From assembly GCA_902806085.1 (NCBI GenBank), contig CADCVH010000010.1, positions 1 through 64,000 of the forward strand: DNA of 64,000 nt, written 5' to 3'. The notes beneath the pieces are model-generated. The model saw only the letters and a list, made by a program, of their open reading frames with translations, did no database searches and was not told where the DNA came from. Of the stretch, positions 56,985 through 64,000 are shown piece after piece (within the stretch, counting starts at the first letter, position 1; each line of letters begins with the position of its first letter). This DNA is from an uncultured Rubrobacteraceae bacterium (GTDB lineage: Bacteria; Actinomycetota; Rubrobacteria; Rubrobacterales; Rubrobacteraceae). The position numbers were made by a program, and so were the translations under genes.

Positions 56985-57911
56985 ATGGAGACACCACCGC
57001 AGATAGTCGACCGCATCCGTCAGGACCTGCCCAATATTTTGACGAGTTGGAAGGAGGAGCGCACAGGATCGGCCAAAGACGAGCCCTCCGCCCGCATGGT
57101 TGCCGGGATAGAGGAGTTGATCATGGTCTTCGCCGGCTTCCTGGAGAGCCCCGAGGGCGTGGAGGGCTTCAGCCGGGGGGGTGAGATCCGCACGCTCGTC
57201 GCCAGGATCGCCGACGAGCAGCACACGCTCGGGCGCGACGCCGTCGGCGTCATAGAGGACTTCTCCGTGCTCCGGCGGTGCGTCTGGCGCTCCGTCGAGG
57301 GGGGCGTGGACCTCTCGGAGGTGGGGGGAAGCGGGGTGGCGAGGTTTTTCGTCAAGCTCCTGCAGGCCTCGGACTGGGTTACCGAGCAGGGCCTGAAGGC
57401 CTTCGAGGCGACGGCCATGCGGGAGATGGAGCGGGCGCTCGTGCGCGCGGAGGCGACGGACCTCGTCACAGGCCTGCCGGACAGGGAGCAGTTCAACCGC
57501 CTGCTGCTGCCCGCCGCCGTGAGGGAGCACGAGAAGTTCGCGTTGCTCGCCTTCGACGTGGTCCATTTCACCGAGACGGTGGCCGAGGGAAACCTTAGCC
57601 GGGCCCGCGGCATCCTGCGCCGCCTCGCGGAGACGGTGGCGGAGGTCGCGCCCGAGACGGCCGTGTGCGCCCGCTTCGGTGATGACGAGGTGTGCGCCAT
57701 CCTGCCGGGCAGCAGCAGCGAGGAAGCCTACAGGATAGCGGAGCGCGTCTCCGAGCGGCTGGCAGAAGTCCCGGACGGTTTCGAGGTGGACGCGGGCGTG
57801 GCCGAGTACCCGGCGCACGGCTCCGACGCGGCGGCGTTGATGACGGAGACGCTCAAGGCGCTCGGAACGGCCAAGCGCGTCGGCGGCGGCGGCATCGTCG
57901 TCGCGCGGTAG
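56985..57911 (+). CDS. Degenerate GGDEF-domain protein with RsbRD-like N-terminus
   Basis: A 308-aa cytosolic protein. Residues 1-150 resemble an RsbRD-type helical sensory domain (PNILTSWKEERTG, FSVLRRCVWRSVEGGVDLSE). Residues 155-305 form a GGDEF fold (TDLVTGLPDREQFNRLL, ARGILRRLAETVAEVAPE), but the catalytic turn is GDDEV in CARFGDDEVCAILPG instead of GGDEF, and FDVVHFTETVAEG replaces the usual DxDxFKxxND. Diguanylate cyclase activity is doubtful; it may bind GTP or c-di-GMP or only signal. The ABM gene starts 14 nt downstream. Confidence 0.8.
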   Translation: METPPQIVDRIRQDLPNILTSWKEERTGSAKDEPSARMVAGIEELIMVFAGFLESPEGVEGFSRGGEIRTLVARIADEQHTLGRDAVGVIEDFSVLRRCVWRSVEGGVDLSEVGGSGVARFFVKLLQASDWVTEQGLKAFEATAMREMERALVRAEATDLVTGLPDREQFNRLLLPAAVREHEKFALLAFDVVHFTETVAEGNLSRARGILRRLAETVAEVAPETAVCARFGDDEVCAILPGSSSEEAYRIAERVSERLAEVPDGFEVDAGVAEYPAHGSDAAALMTETLKALGTAKRVGGGGIVVAR

Positions 57912-57925
57912 ATCGGGGGATACAC

Positions 57926-58234
57926 GTGATAGCCATCATGAACAGCCTGCCGGTGGCCGAGGGCGCCGCCGACGCCGTCGTCGAACGGTTCGCCGGCAGC
58001 AGGGGCCACGTGCAGGACTTCCCCGGCTTCGTCTCGATGGAGGTCCTCAAGTCGGCCGAAGAGGACGAGGTCCTCGTGGTGACGCGCTGGCGCGACCGCG
58101 AGGCCTTCGACGCCTGGGTCGCGAGCGAGGAGTTCTCCAAGGCGCACGCGAGGGGCGGCACGCAGGGGCTGTTGCGCGGGCACCCGAAGATGTCGTCCTA
58201 CGAGGTGGCGGTGAGGAGGGAAGCCGGGGCTTAG
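57926..58234 (+). CDS. Antibiotic-biosynthesis-monooxygenase domain protein, IsdG-like
   Basis: A 102-aa ABM-fold protein. GTG 57926 with GGGGGA 5 nt upstream. IsdG-type haem-degrading residues appear conserved: Asn in IAIMNSLPV, Trp in FDAWVASEEF and His in SKAHARG, the last two 10 residues apart as in IsdG. If so it opens haem to release iron, fitting the iron systems of the window. Other ABM proteins are quinol or aromatic monooxygenases or scavengers, so assignment is tentative. Likely cotranscribed with the GGDEF gene. Confidence 0.72.
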   Translation: MIAIMNSLPVAEGAADAVVERFAGSRGHVQDFPGFVSMEVLKSAEEDEVLVVTRWRDREAFDAWVASEEFSKAHARGGTQGLLRGHPKMSSYEVAVRREAGA

Positions 58235-58235
58235 G

Positions 58236-58382
58236 TCAGGCCCTAAGCGAGAGGGCGGGCGGGGGAGACGAGTCCCGCTGGGCGCCCGGTTCGTACTCGC
58301 CCTTGCCGAGAACCGCGAACGTGAAGGCGAAGAGGAAGATCAGAAGCAAAATCAAGATTCCGAACGTTAGCCGCTCGCGCAC
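58236..58382 (-). CDS. 48-aa single-helix membrane protein
   Basis: A small gene from GTG 58382 to TGA 58236. GAGAGGAGACGGG directly before the start is a strong ribosome site. The product is VRERLTFG followed by the hydrophobic helix ILILLLIFLFAFTFAVLG, then KGEYEPGAQRDSSPPPA, i.e. a short basic inside, one helix and a polar outside tail. No family is recognised. It ends 1 nt from the convergent ABM gene. Confidence 0.6.
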   Translation of the reverse strand: MRERLTFGILILLLIFLFAFTFAVLGKGEYEPGAQRDSSPPPALSLRA

Positions 58383-58682
58383 CCCGTCTCCTCTCTCGGT
58401 TACCCGTCCGGGGCATTCTAACCGAATCGCGCCGTCCCGTCCTGTGGGACTCAGGTTAATGTGTCAGTACAGAGGATGAGGTCCCTCTCGAATTGTGCCA
58501 CCGCCCCGATGTTGCGAACGGCGATACCCCGCGCCGGTTAGCGCGTAGCAGCCCTGGCCAGGGCCGTAGCTACATATATTACATATATCCGTCGCGCGGG
58601 TAAACCGTACGGATCGCGGCCTGGCGCGCCGATGTGGCCCATCGCTGGTGCGGGTGTGGGCTTCGTGCGGTTTCGCGGATAC
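58383..58682. other. Gene-free stretch with a short AT-rich tandem repeat
   Basis: No gene is supported. The notable item is ACATATATT-ACATATATC (58572-58589), two 9-nt AT-rich units in a GC-rich setting, about 95 nt past the end of the reductase gene. GCCCTGGCCAGGGC-type dyad (CCCTGGCCAGGG, 58552-58563) lies just before it. Confidence 0.4.
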
Positions 58683-59558
58683 CTACGGCAGCAGCTCGCC
58701 GCGGTGGGCTTCGAACACCTCCCGCAGCGACCGCGGCGGGCGACCGGTGAGGCTCTCGACCGCGCCGGAAGCCTCACCGAGGTAGCCCTCCCGGATAGCC
58801 CTCCCGTACGTGGCAATCGCGCGGGCCGCCGGTTCGGGCAGGCCGGCCGCGGTGAGGCCTTCGACGAACGCCTCGTCGTCGACGGCCACGGCCTCGACCG
58901 TCCGGCCGGATACCTCGCCCAGCAACGCCGCCACGTCGTCCTGGCCGAGCGGTTCCGGACCGGTGATGTCGTAGGCTTTGCCCTCGTCGCTGTCGGCTTC
59001 GCCGGTCAGCACCGCGGCGGCCGCGGCGGCGCAGTCCTCGCGCGAGACGTAGGCGATCCTACCGTCCCCGTTGTTGTGGACGAGCCGGCCCGTGGCGACC
59101 GCCTGCGCGCCCGCGGGAACCTGATACTCGGCGTAGAAGGCGTTGCGCAGCGCGATCCACGCGAGGCCGCTCTCGCGCAGCGCCTCCTCGGTCTCGCGGT
59201 GGTCGGGGGTGACGACCGCCGGGTTCTCCGCCACGGGGTTGAGGTAAGAGGTGTAGGCCACGTGGCCGACGCCCGCGTCCCTGGCCGCCTCGATGGCGGC
59301 GCGGTGCTGGGGCACGCGGCTGCCGACGGCGTCGGTGCTGATTAGCAACAGCCTCTCCCCGCCCGCGAACGCCCCGGCGAGCGTGTCCGGCCGGTCGAAG
59401 TCGGCCCGCCGGACCTCTGCCCCGCGCCCGGCGAAGTCGGAGAGCTCCTCGGGGTGGCGCGTCGTGAGGACGACCTCGGAGGCCGGCACGCGATCGAGGA
59501 CCATCTCGGCGGTCGACCGACCCAGATGCCCGGATGCCCCGGTGATGATTATGCTCAT
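58683..59558 (-). CDS. NmrA-like NAD(P)-binding protein (SDR superfamily)
   Basis: A 291-aa atypical SDR. ATG 59558 places the nucleotide-binding motif ITGASGHLGRSTAEMV at residues 4-19; longer frames run into the divergent regulator region. LTTRHPEELSDFAGRGAEVR, LLLISTDAVGSRVPQHRAAI, HVAYTSYLNP and LRNAFYAEYQ follow the QOR2/NmrA pattern, which in HxlR-linked pairs reduces quinones or similar redox-active compounds. The active-site Tyr-Lys pair is not obvious. Divergent from hxlR by 144 nt. Confidence 0.82.
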   Translation of the reverse strand: MSIIITGASGHLGRSTAEMVLDRVPASEVVLTTRHPEELSDFAGRGAEVRRADFDRPDTLAGAFAGGERLLLISTDAVGSRVPQHRAAIEAARDAGVGHVAYTSYLNPVAENPAVVTPDHRETEEALRESGLAWIALRNAFYAEYQVPAGAQAVATGRLVHNNGDGRIAYVSREDCAAAAAAVLTGEADSDEGKAYDITGPEPLGQDDVAALLGEVSGRTVEAVAVDDEAFVEGLTAAGLPEPAARAIATYGRAIREGYLGEASGAVESLTGRPPRSLREVFEAHRGELLP

Positions 59559-59702
59559 AGAGCCTGCCTTTCTCGACGTTCCCCGGCCCGTCACCGTCTG
59601 TTCGGATTCGCCCCTTTTGCGGCCTGGACGGCACAGTCTAGGACTGCTAGTATATTTCGTCAACCAGGCACCCAGAGGTAACTAACTCTCCGGAGGCAAT
59701 AC

Positions 59703-60077
59703 GTGACGCACCCGCCGCTCGACCCCTTCGACCCGGATTGCCCGACGCGCCAGGTCCTCGACCGCATCGCCGGCAAGTGGGCGGTCCTGATCGTGGTGGC
59801 GCTGGAGCCGCGCGCGAAGCGCTTCGGCGAGCTCCGCCGCGAGGTCGGGGGCATCTCGCAGAAGATGCTCACCCAGACGCTTCGCGGCCTCGAGCGCGAC
59901 GGGCTGGCGCTCAGGCGGGTGAAGCCGAGCTCGCCGGTGACCGTCGAGTACGAGCTGACGCGGCTGGGGCGCGGCCTGGTGCCGGTGCTCGCCGGGCTGA
60001 CCGACTGGGCGGTCGCGGCGATGCCCGAGATCGAGGAGGCACGCTCCCGTTTTGTAAGCCCCGGCTCCGAGGGCTGA
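59703..60077 (+). CDS. HxlR-family transcription regulator
   Basis: A 124-aa winged-helix regulator. GTG 59703 with TCCGGAGG upstream. DCPTRQVLDRIAGKWAVLIV is the HxlR start, with Cys13 (the redox/electrophile-sensing position in HypR/QorR-type members), then RFGELRREVGGISQKMLTQT LRGL and VEYELTRLGRGLVPVL. Such regulators control the divergent oxidoreductase in response to quinones, aldehydes or disulfide stress. Here the target is the NmrA-like gene. Confidence 0.88.
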   Translation: MTHPPLDPFDPDCPTRQVLDRIAGKWAVLIVVALEPRAKRFGELRREVGGISQKMLTQTLRGLERDGLALRRVKPSSPVTVEYELTRLGRGLVPVLAGLTDWAVAAMPEIEEARSRFVSPGSEG

Positions 60078-60120
60078 ACCCACAACGGGTGCCGGCCCCG
60101 CATCAACGGTCTACCCCGGG

Positions 60121-60420
60121 TCACGACCCGGTGGGCGTTAGCCGCGGCGGCCAGCAGGCCGCGGCGCCGGGACCGAGCGGGTGGGGGCCGTCCTCCTCGA
60201 TCACGGCCGCCTCGCCCGAGATGACGTAGAGGAACTCGCCCTCCTCCTCGTGCCAGTGTCTATTGGAAGAGCGCGACCCCGGCTGCAGCGTCCCGACGTG
60301 GGCACCGAACTGGGTCAGCCCGCCCGCGTCGGAGGGGCGCAGCCGCTCTGAGGCGCCGTAGTGCTCCGCCGGTTCCTCGGCTTCAGGATCCGCCGGCGCC
60401 CGACCCTTGCGAACGATCAT
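60121..60420 (-). CDS. Cupin protein, C-terminally truncated
   Basis: A 99-aa cupin. ATG 60420 follows GGGAGGG by 5 nt. HWHEEEGEFLYVISGEAAVI carries the first metal-binding cupin motif (HxH...E). After GPGAAACWPP the frame departs from the usual GDxxCWPAGxxxGH continuation and stops within seven codons, so the second motif with its His is missing; sequence in another frame (AANAHRVVTRG) hints at a frameshift near 60145. Probably nonfunctional or altered. Confidence 0.6.
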   Translation of the reverse strand: MIVRKGRAPADPEAEEPAEHYGASERLRPSDAGGLTQFGAHVGTLQPGSRSSNRHWHEEEGEFLYVISGEAAVIEEDGPHPLGPGAAACWPPRLTPTGS

Positions 60421-60639
60421 CCGGGCCCTCCCGAGGCGTGCCGTGACCATGGTTGCGACCGGCCTTGACCCCTCGAAGTTGCATCAGGCCCAGGTTGAGT
60501 GGTCGAGACCTCGTGTACAACGGCAGGCAGTATGAACCTTACGAAACGGGTCCAAGTTCTGCCGTCCCGGTTCCCCTTGTGGGTCGCGCGGTTTGTGGCA
60601 AGGCTTGACGCCCCAATCTGAGGTTTGGGTAACAACCGA

Positions 60640-60867
60640 ACAGGATCTTCCGGGCCTGGGCCAACGCCATAGCCCGCTTGCGTTCGACCGATCGCTTGCC
60701 TTTGGCCTTCGTCTGCCGGACAGGGTCTCCCGGAAGACGGCGCCCACCTCGCGGCCGGCCCTCTCGGCGTAATCCCCGAGGTCGCGCTCCTGGCGGTCGT
60801 TGTCCCGGTCGGAGTTGGAGACGCGGCGGTAGATCGCCACCCTCCTCCGCCCGTTCTGCCGTACCAA
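60640..60867 (-). pseudogene. Remnant of a serine recombinase (resolvase/invertase)
   Basis: RRRVAIYRRVSNSDRDNDRQ then ERDLGDYAERAGREVGAVFR with ETLSGRR is the N-terminal catalytic domain of a serine recombinase; Ser in YRRVS is the nucleophile position. The frame then breaks; one frame over, SVERKRAMALAQARKI continues the family sequence, after which all similarity ends. At least one frameshift and loss of the DNA-binding domain make it inactive. It suggests a former integrated element between 60.4 and 61.0 kb. Confidence 0.65.
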
Positions 60868-61070
60868 CTAAGCCCCCCGAGCTCGGCACTTTGCATGATG
60901 CGCACGACGGTAACCGATATATTGAGTACCGGATACGGAAAGCGCGACGCGACGGCGCGCCGACGGCTCGCCGATGGCTTTCGGCAGGAGGCCCAGGATC
61001 GGCGGTCTCGGGCGGTTTCGCGGGCGCTTCGGGGGCCGGGATTTCGAGAGAGCCGAGGAAGCGAGGACCG

Positions 61071-62264
61071 ATGTCCCTACGGGACGGGGCGTATGAGGTG
61101 AACGAAAAAGCGTTGGTCGATTTCGCGCTGAGGTTGGTGGGTGCGGCGAGCCCCTCGGGCCGGGAGGGGGCGGTCGCGGACCTGGTGACCGGGGAGATGG
61201 GGCGGCTGGGCTTCGAGGTCGGGCGCGACGAGCTGGGCAACGTTACGGGCACGCTGGACGCGGGCCCTGGGCCGTGCGTGCTCGTCGACTCGCACATGGA
61301 CACCGTGGGGGTCACCGACCCCGGTGCCTGGTCCCGCAGTCCCGAAGGGGAACTGGCCGAGGACCGCGTCTACGGGCGGGGTGCCATGGACATGAAGGGG
61401 CCGCTGGCCTCCTCCGTCCACGGCATCGCGGCGCTGCGGGGCAGGCTGCGACGGGGCAAGGCGGTCGTCTCGGCGACGGTGGCGGAGGAGCTCGTCGAGG
61501 GGCCCGCCACCGAGCGGGTCGCCGGGCGGGTGCGGCCCGACTTCGCGGTGGTCTGCGAGGCAACGTCGCTCGGGGTCGCGCGGGGGCAGCGCGGCCGGGC
61601 AGAGTTGAAGGTGGAGGTCTTCGGGATGGCCACGCATTCGTCCCGGCCGGACCTCGGCGTCAACGCGGCCGAGGCGATGGTCGACGCGGCGCGCGCGTTG
61701 CGTGGGGTGCCCGCCCCGCGCCACGGGGTCCTGGGCGAGGGCATCCTCGTGCTCACCGACGTCGTCTCGCGGCCCTACCCGGGGCTCTCGGTCGTGCCGG
61801 ATTATTGTGTGGCCACGTTCGACCGGCGCACCCTGCCCGGCGAGACGCAGGAGGACGTGCTCTCGCCGGTTCGGGAGGCCGTCGGACGCGCGCTCCGGGG
61901 CACGGGGGCCACGGGCGAGGTCTCCGTAGCCGTGGACGACTTCGAGACCTACACGGGGGCCCGCGTCACGGCCCCAAACTTCGCCCCCGCCTGGTACTTC
62001 GACGAGGCGGCCGAGGTGGTGCGGAGAACCCGGGAGGGCCTCTGCCGGGTCGGGTTGCCCGGGGAAACCACCCACTACGCCTTCTGCACCAACGGCAGCG
62101 GCACGGCCGGCAGGCTCGGTATCCCCACGGTCGGCTTCGGGCCGGGCGACGCGGAGCTGGCCCACCGCGCCGACGAGCATGTGGAGGTAGGCCAACTCGT
62201 AGCGGGGGCGAGGGGCTACGCCGCCATCGCCGAGCGGCTGACCGCCGGGGAGACCGGGGCGTGA
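61071..62264 (+). CDS. M20-family metallohydrolase (YgeY-like)
   Basis: A 397-aa dinuclear zinc hydrolase. ATG 61071 with GAGGACCG upstream. CVLVDSHMDTVGV gives the first metal His-x-Asp, YGRGAMDMKGPLAS the bridging Asp, SATVAEELVEGPAT the catalytic Glu pair; ELAHRADEHVEV the last metal His. Motif wording is closest to YgeY, ArgE and DapE-like deacylases. Its stop overlaps the next gene, a YgeX-like diaminopropionate ammonia-lyase, an arrangement also seen in enterobacterial ygeY/ygeX loci. Probably a deacylase for an amide of a diamino acid. Confidence 0.85.
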   Translation: MSLRDGAYEVNEKALVDFALRLVGAASPSGREGAVADLVTGEMGRLGFEVGRDELGNVTGTLDAGPGPCVLVDSHMDTVGVTDPGAWSRSPEGELAEDRVYGRGAMDMKGPLASSVHGIAALRGRLRRGKAVVSATVAEELVEGPATERVAGRVRPDFAVVCEATSLGVARGQRGRAELKVEVFGMATHSSRPDLGVNAAEAMVDAARALRGVPAPRHGVLGEGILVLTDVVSRPYPGLSVVPDYCVATFDRRTLPGETQEDVLSPVREAVGRALRGTGATGEVSVAVDDFETYTGARVTAPNFAPAWYFDEAAEVVRRTREGLCRVGLPGETTHYAFCTNGSGTAGRLGIPTVGFGPGDAELAHRADEHVEVGQLVAGARGYAAIAERLTAGETGA

Positions 62265-63427
62265 GCATCAGGACGCTCGTCAACCCGAACGCCCGGGAGA
62301 TCCTCGACGCCCCGGTCCCGGACAGGGCTCCCCTGCGGTTCCACCGCCGGCTGCCCGGCTACGGGGAGACGCCGCTCGTGGACGCGCCGGGGATCGCCGA
62401 GTCTTTGGGCGTGGGCAAGGTCCTCGTGAAGGACGAGTCGAATAGGTTGGGGCTGCCCGCCTTCAAGGTGCTCGGCGCGTCGTGGGCGGTCTACCGGGCG
62501 CTGGAGGAGCGCCTCCCGGGGGGCGAAGGCTTCGGGGGTTGGGGGGCCGTCGAGGAGCTCCGGGAGAGGATCGCGCCGCTGCGGCCCCTCGACCTCGTGG
62601 CGGCCACGGACGGCAACCACGGCCGCGCGCTGGCGCGCGTGGCCGGGCTCCTGGGGCTCGGGGCAAAGATCTTCGTGCCCGAGGACATGGCCGCCGCGCG
62701 CCGGGAGGCCATAGCCGGCGAGGGTGCCGAGGTCATCGTGGTCCGGGGCACCTACGACGAGGCCGTCGAGCGCTCGGCCGAAGAGGCGGGGGAACACGGG
62801 CTCGTCGTGTCCGACATGTCCTGGCCCGGCTACGAGCGGATACCTGGGTGGGTGATCGAGGGCTACTCGACCATGCTCTGGGAGATCGACGACCAGCTCG
62901 AAAGGCGGGGAGAGGCGGGGCCGGATCTCGCGGTGGTGCAGGTCGGCGTCGGCGCCTTCGCCGCCGCCGTGACCCGCCACTTCCGCAGTCCGGTGAGGTC
63001 GCAGCACCCGAAGCTGCTGGGCGTGGAGCCGGCGGGCGCGGATTGCTTGCTCGAGTCGGTGGCGGCGGGGCGGATCGTGCCCGTGCCGGGGCCGCACGAC
63101 TCCATCATGGCGGGCCTCAACTGCGGGCGGCCCTCGCTGGTTGCCTGGCCGGCCGTGTCGGGGGGCGTAGATGTCCTCGTCGCCGTGGACGACGGGCCCG
63201 CTCGCGAGGCGATGCGCCTGACGGCCGCCTCCGGAATCGTGTCGGGCGAGACCGGGGCGGCGGGCCTCGGCGGGCTGCTCGAGCTCCTTCGCGGCGGGGG
63301 GAGCCGCGGGCGCGAGGAGGCGCGCCGGGCGCTGGGCGTGGGCGGGGAGAGCCGCGTCCTGCTCTTCAACTGCGAGGGCGCCACCGACCCCGACGGTTAC
63401 CGGCGGGTGATGGCCGGGGCGGGGTAG
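62261..63427 (+). CDS. Diaminopropionate ammonia-lyase-like PLP enzyme (YgeX)
   Basis: A 388-aa fold-type II PLP lyase. GTG 62261 overlaps the previous stop (GTGA). VKDESNRLGLPAFKVLGASW contains the PLP Lys; ATDGNHGRALARVAGLLG is the Asn-Gly-Asn loop region; VVQVGVGAFAAAVTRHF and SGETGAAGLGGLLELL complete it. The enzyme converts 2,3-diaminopropionate to pyruvate and two ammonia. Threonine dehydratase-like enzymes are alternatives, but the DESNRLGLPAFKVLGASWA run matches diaminopropionate ammonia-lyases best. Confidence 0.86.
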   Translation: MSIRTLVNPNAREILDAPVPDRAPLRFHRRLPGYGETPLVDAPGIAESLGVGKVLVKDESNRLGLPAFKVLGASWAVYRALEERLPGGEGFGGWGAVEELRERIAPLRPLDLVAATDGNHGRALARVAGLLGLGAKIFVPEDMAAARREAIAGEGAEVIVVRGTYDEAVERSAEEAGEHGLVVSDMSWPGYERIPGWVIEGYSTMLWEIDDQLERRGEAGPDLAVVQVGVGAFAAAVTRHFRSPVRSQHPKLLGVEPAGADCLLESVAAGRIVPVPGPHDSIMAGLNCGRPSLVAWPAVSGGVDVLVAVDDGPAREAMRLTAASGIVSGETGAAGLGGLLELLRGGGSRGREEARRALGVGGESRVLLFNCEGATDPDGYRRVMAGAG

Positions 63428-63459
63428 CCGGGCTGTGACGCCCCTCCGCTCCGGGGTTA

Positions 63460-63519
63460 CTGACAAAAGGCCGTAGAGCTTGCTGACACGTCGCTGACAA
63501 GAAGACGCGGCTACAGACA
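63460..63519 (+). repeat. Spaced direct repeats CTGACA upstream of the Crp/Fnr gene
   Basis: CTGACA occurs at 63460, 63483 and 63494, and CAGACA at 63514: spacings 23, 11 and 20 nt, close to multiples of the helix turn. Further on, TGTAGCA is repeated at 63579 and 63589 around a TACACT hexamer (63574-63579) that may be the -10. Possible iterated binding sites for the 223-bp promoter region of the regulator. Confidence 0.35.
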
Positions 63520-63650
63520 ACGTCGTGTGGTTCCTACAACCCGCCCCGGGTCCGCCGGTCCACGCAAGTAAGGTACACTGTAGCAATGTGTAGCAGGTAC
63601 GACACCGGGGGAACGGGGACGCAGTGACGGACGTTAGCGGGGGGCTTTAG

Positions 63651-64000
63651 ATGGACGTGGATCCTTCCCTGTCGGAGTACACCGAGCTCCAGGAGCAGGA
63701 GAGCCGCTCGCTCCTGCGGCTGATAGAGGAGATGGGTATCGCCACCGCCGACCGGACCTACAGGCCTGGGGACGCCGTCTACCGCCAGGGCGAGTACGGC
63801 GACGCGCTCTACGTGCTGGTCTCCGGCGTCCTGAAGCTCTTCCGCCCCTACTCGGGCAGCAAGGAGGCGACGCTTCGGCTGCTCACCTCGTGGGACATCT
63901 TCGGGCACCTGGCCTTCGCCGGCGAGGCGCGCCAGCGCGCCTACGCCGAGGCCGTCACCGAATGCCGGGTCACCAAGATCCCCAAGGTCTTCGTCGAGCG
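63651..64000 (+). CDS. Crp/Fnr-family transcription regulator, N-terminal part
   Basis: The first 116 codons of a gene cut by the right edge. ATG 63651; the cyclic-nucleotide-binding fold is visible: YRPGDAVYRQGEYGDALYVL, VSGVLKLFRPYSGSKEATLR, LTSWDIFGHLAFAGEARQRA, YAEAVTECRVTKIPK. No N-terminal Cys cluster, so not an FNR-type oxygen sensor. The DNA-binding domain would lie outside the window. May respond to cAMP or another small ligand. Confidence 0.82.
   Translation, partial: MDVDPSLSEYTELQEQESRSLLRLIEEMGIATADRTYRPGDAVYRQGEYGDALYVLVSGVLKLFRPYSGSKEATLRLLTSWDIFGHLAFAGEARQRAYAEAVTECRVTKIPKVFVE

Overview
The window is about 64 kb of very GC-rich, gene-dense bacterial chromosome. GTG and TTG starts are common, 4-nt gene overlaps are frequent, and many genes look leaderless, with a -10 hexamer 6-10 nt before the start codon. 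Gene content points to a high-GC actinobacterium, most likely Rubrobacter or a relative: a GH63 mannosylglycerate hydrolase (known from Thermus and Rubrobacter), a PASTA-type PknB kinase, a PPOX-class flavoprotein and several SR-type TAT signals. The genus is an inference; no rRNA gene is present. I see no rRNA, tRNA or CRISPR array.

Layout. 0-3.5 kb: 5' part of a MetX-like hydrolase, then a formamide locus (fmdB, fmdA and a wrecked amiS amide channel). amiS is split by a 166-bp MITE-like element with terminal inverted repeats and a 3-bp target duplication. 3.5-15 kb: two iron-uptake operons (fbpA-fbpB-fbpC and efeO-efeB), each headed by the same Fur-like box inside a roughly 95-bp promoter segment that is similar at both loci. 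Between and after them lie envelope glycan genes on the other strand (epimerase, GT39-like, phosphodiesterase, GT2). 15-24 kb: tartrate/D-malate dehydrogenase, DUF427, mannosylglycerate hydrolase, PknB-type kinase, then small metabolic and stress proteins on the minus strand, one of them a frameshifted cupin. 24-28 kb: a LuxR-type regulator, then a segment bounded by IS5-like inverted ends holding an HTH/aldo-keto reductase pair, a decayed dehydrogenase and a transposase tail.

28-42 kb: PPOX flavoprotein, NUDIX hydrolase, MFS pump, a translationally coupled PLP-enzyme/GlpD-like pair behind a TetR-style operator, a DnaA-box palindrome, SufT-like protein, AlkA glycosylase, HAD phosphatase, YjbQ, type II NADH dehydrogenase, PgsA, RecQ helicase and a PfpI protein. 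42-56 kb: TAT-exported sulfatase-like lipoprotein, a large coiled-coil protein of unknown role, two Fur-family regulators, SppA, an Fsr-like exporter, an MMPL transporter, a secreted HExxH protease, a metallo-beta-lactamase-fold hydrolase and a PAP2 phosphatase. 56-64 kb: a sigma-70 factor facing a degenerate GGDEF protein, an IsdG-like monooxygenase, a 48-aa membrane protein, an SDR/HxlR pair, a truncated cupin, a broken serine recombinase, a YgeY/YgeX-like pair and the start of a Crp/Fnr regulator.

Iron is the recurring theme: ferric ABC uptake, EfeOB, two Fur-family regulators and a putative haem-degrading monooxygenase. The second theme is decay and mobility, with several pseudogenes or frameshifted genes and at least three traces of mobile DNA.
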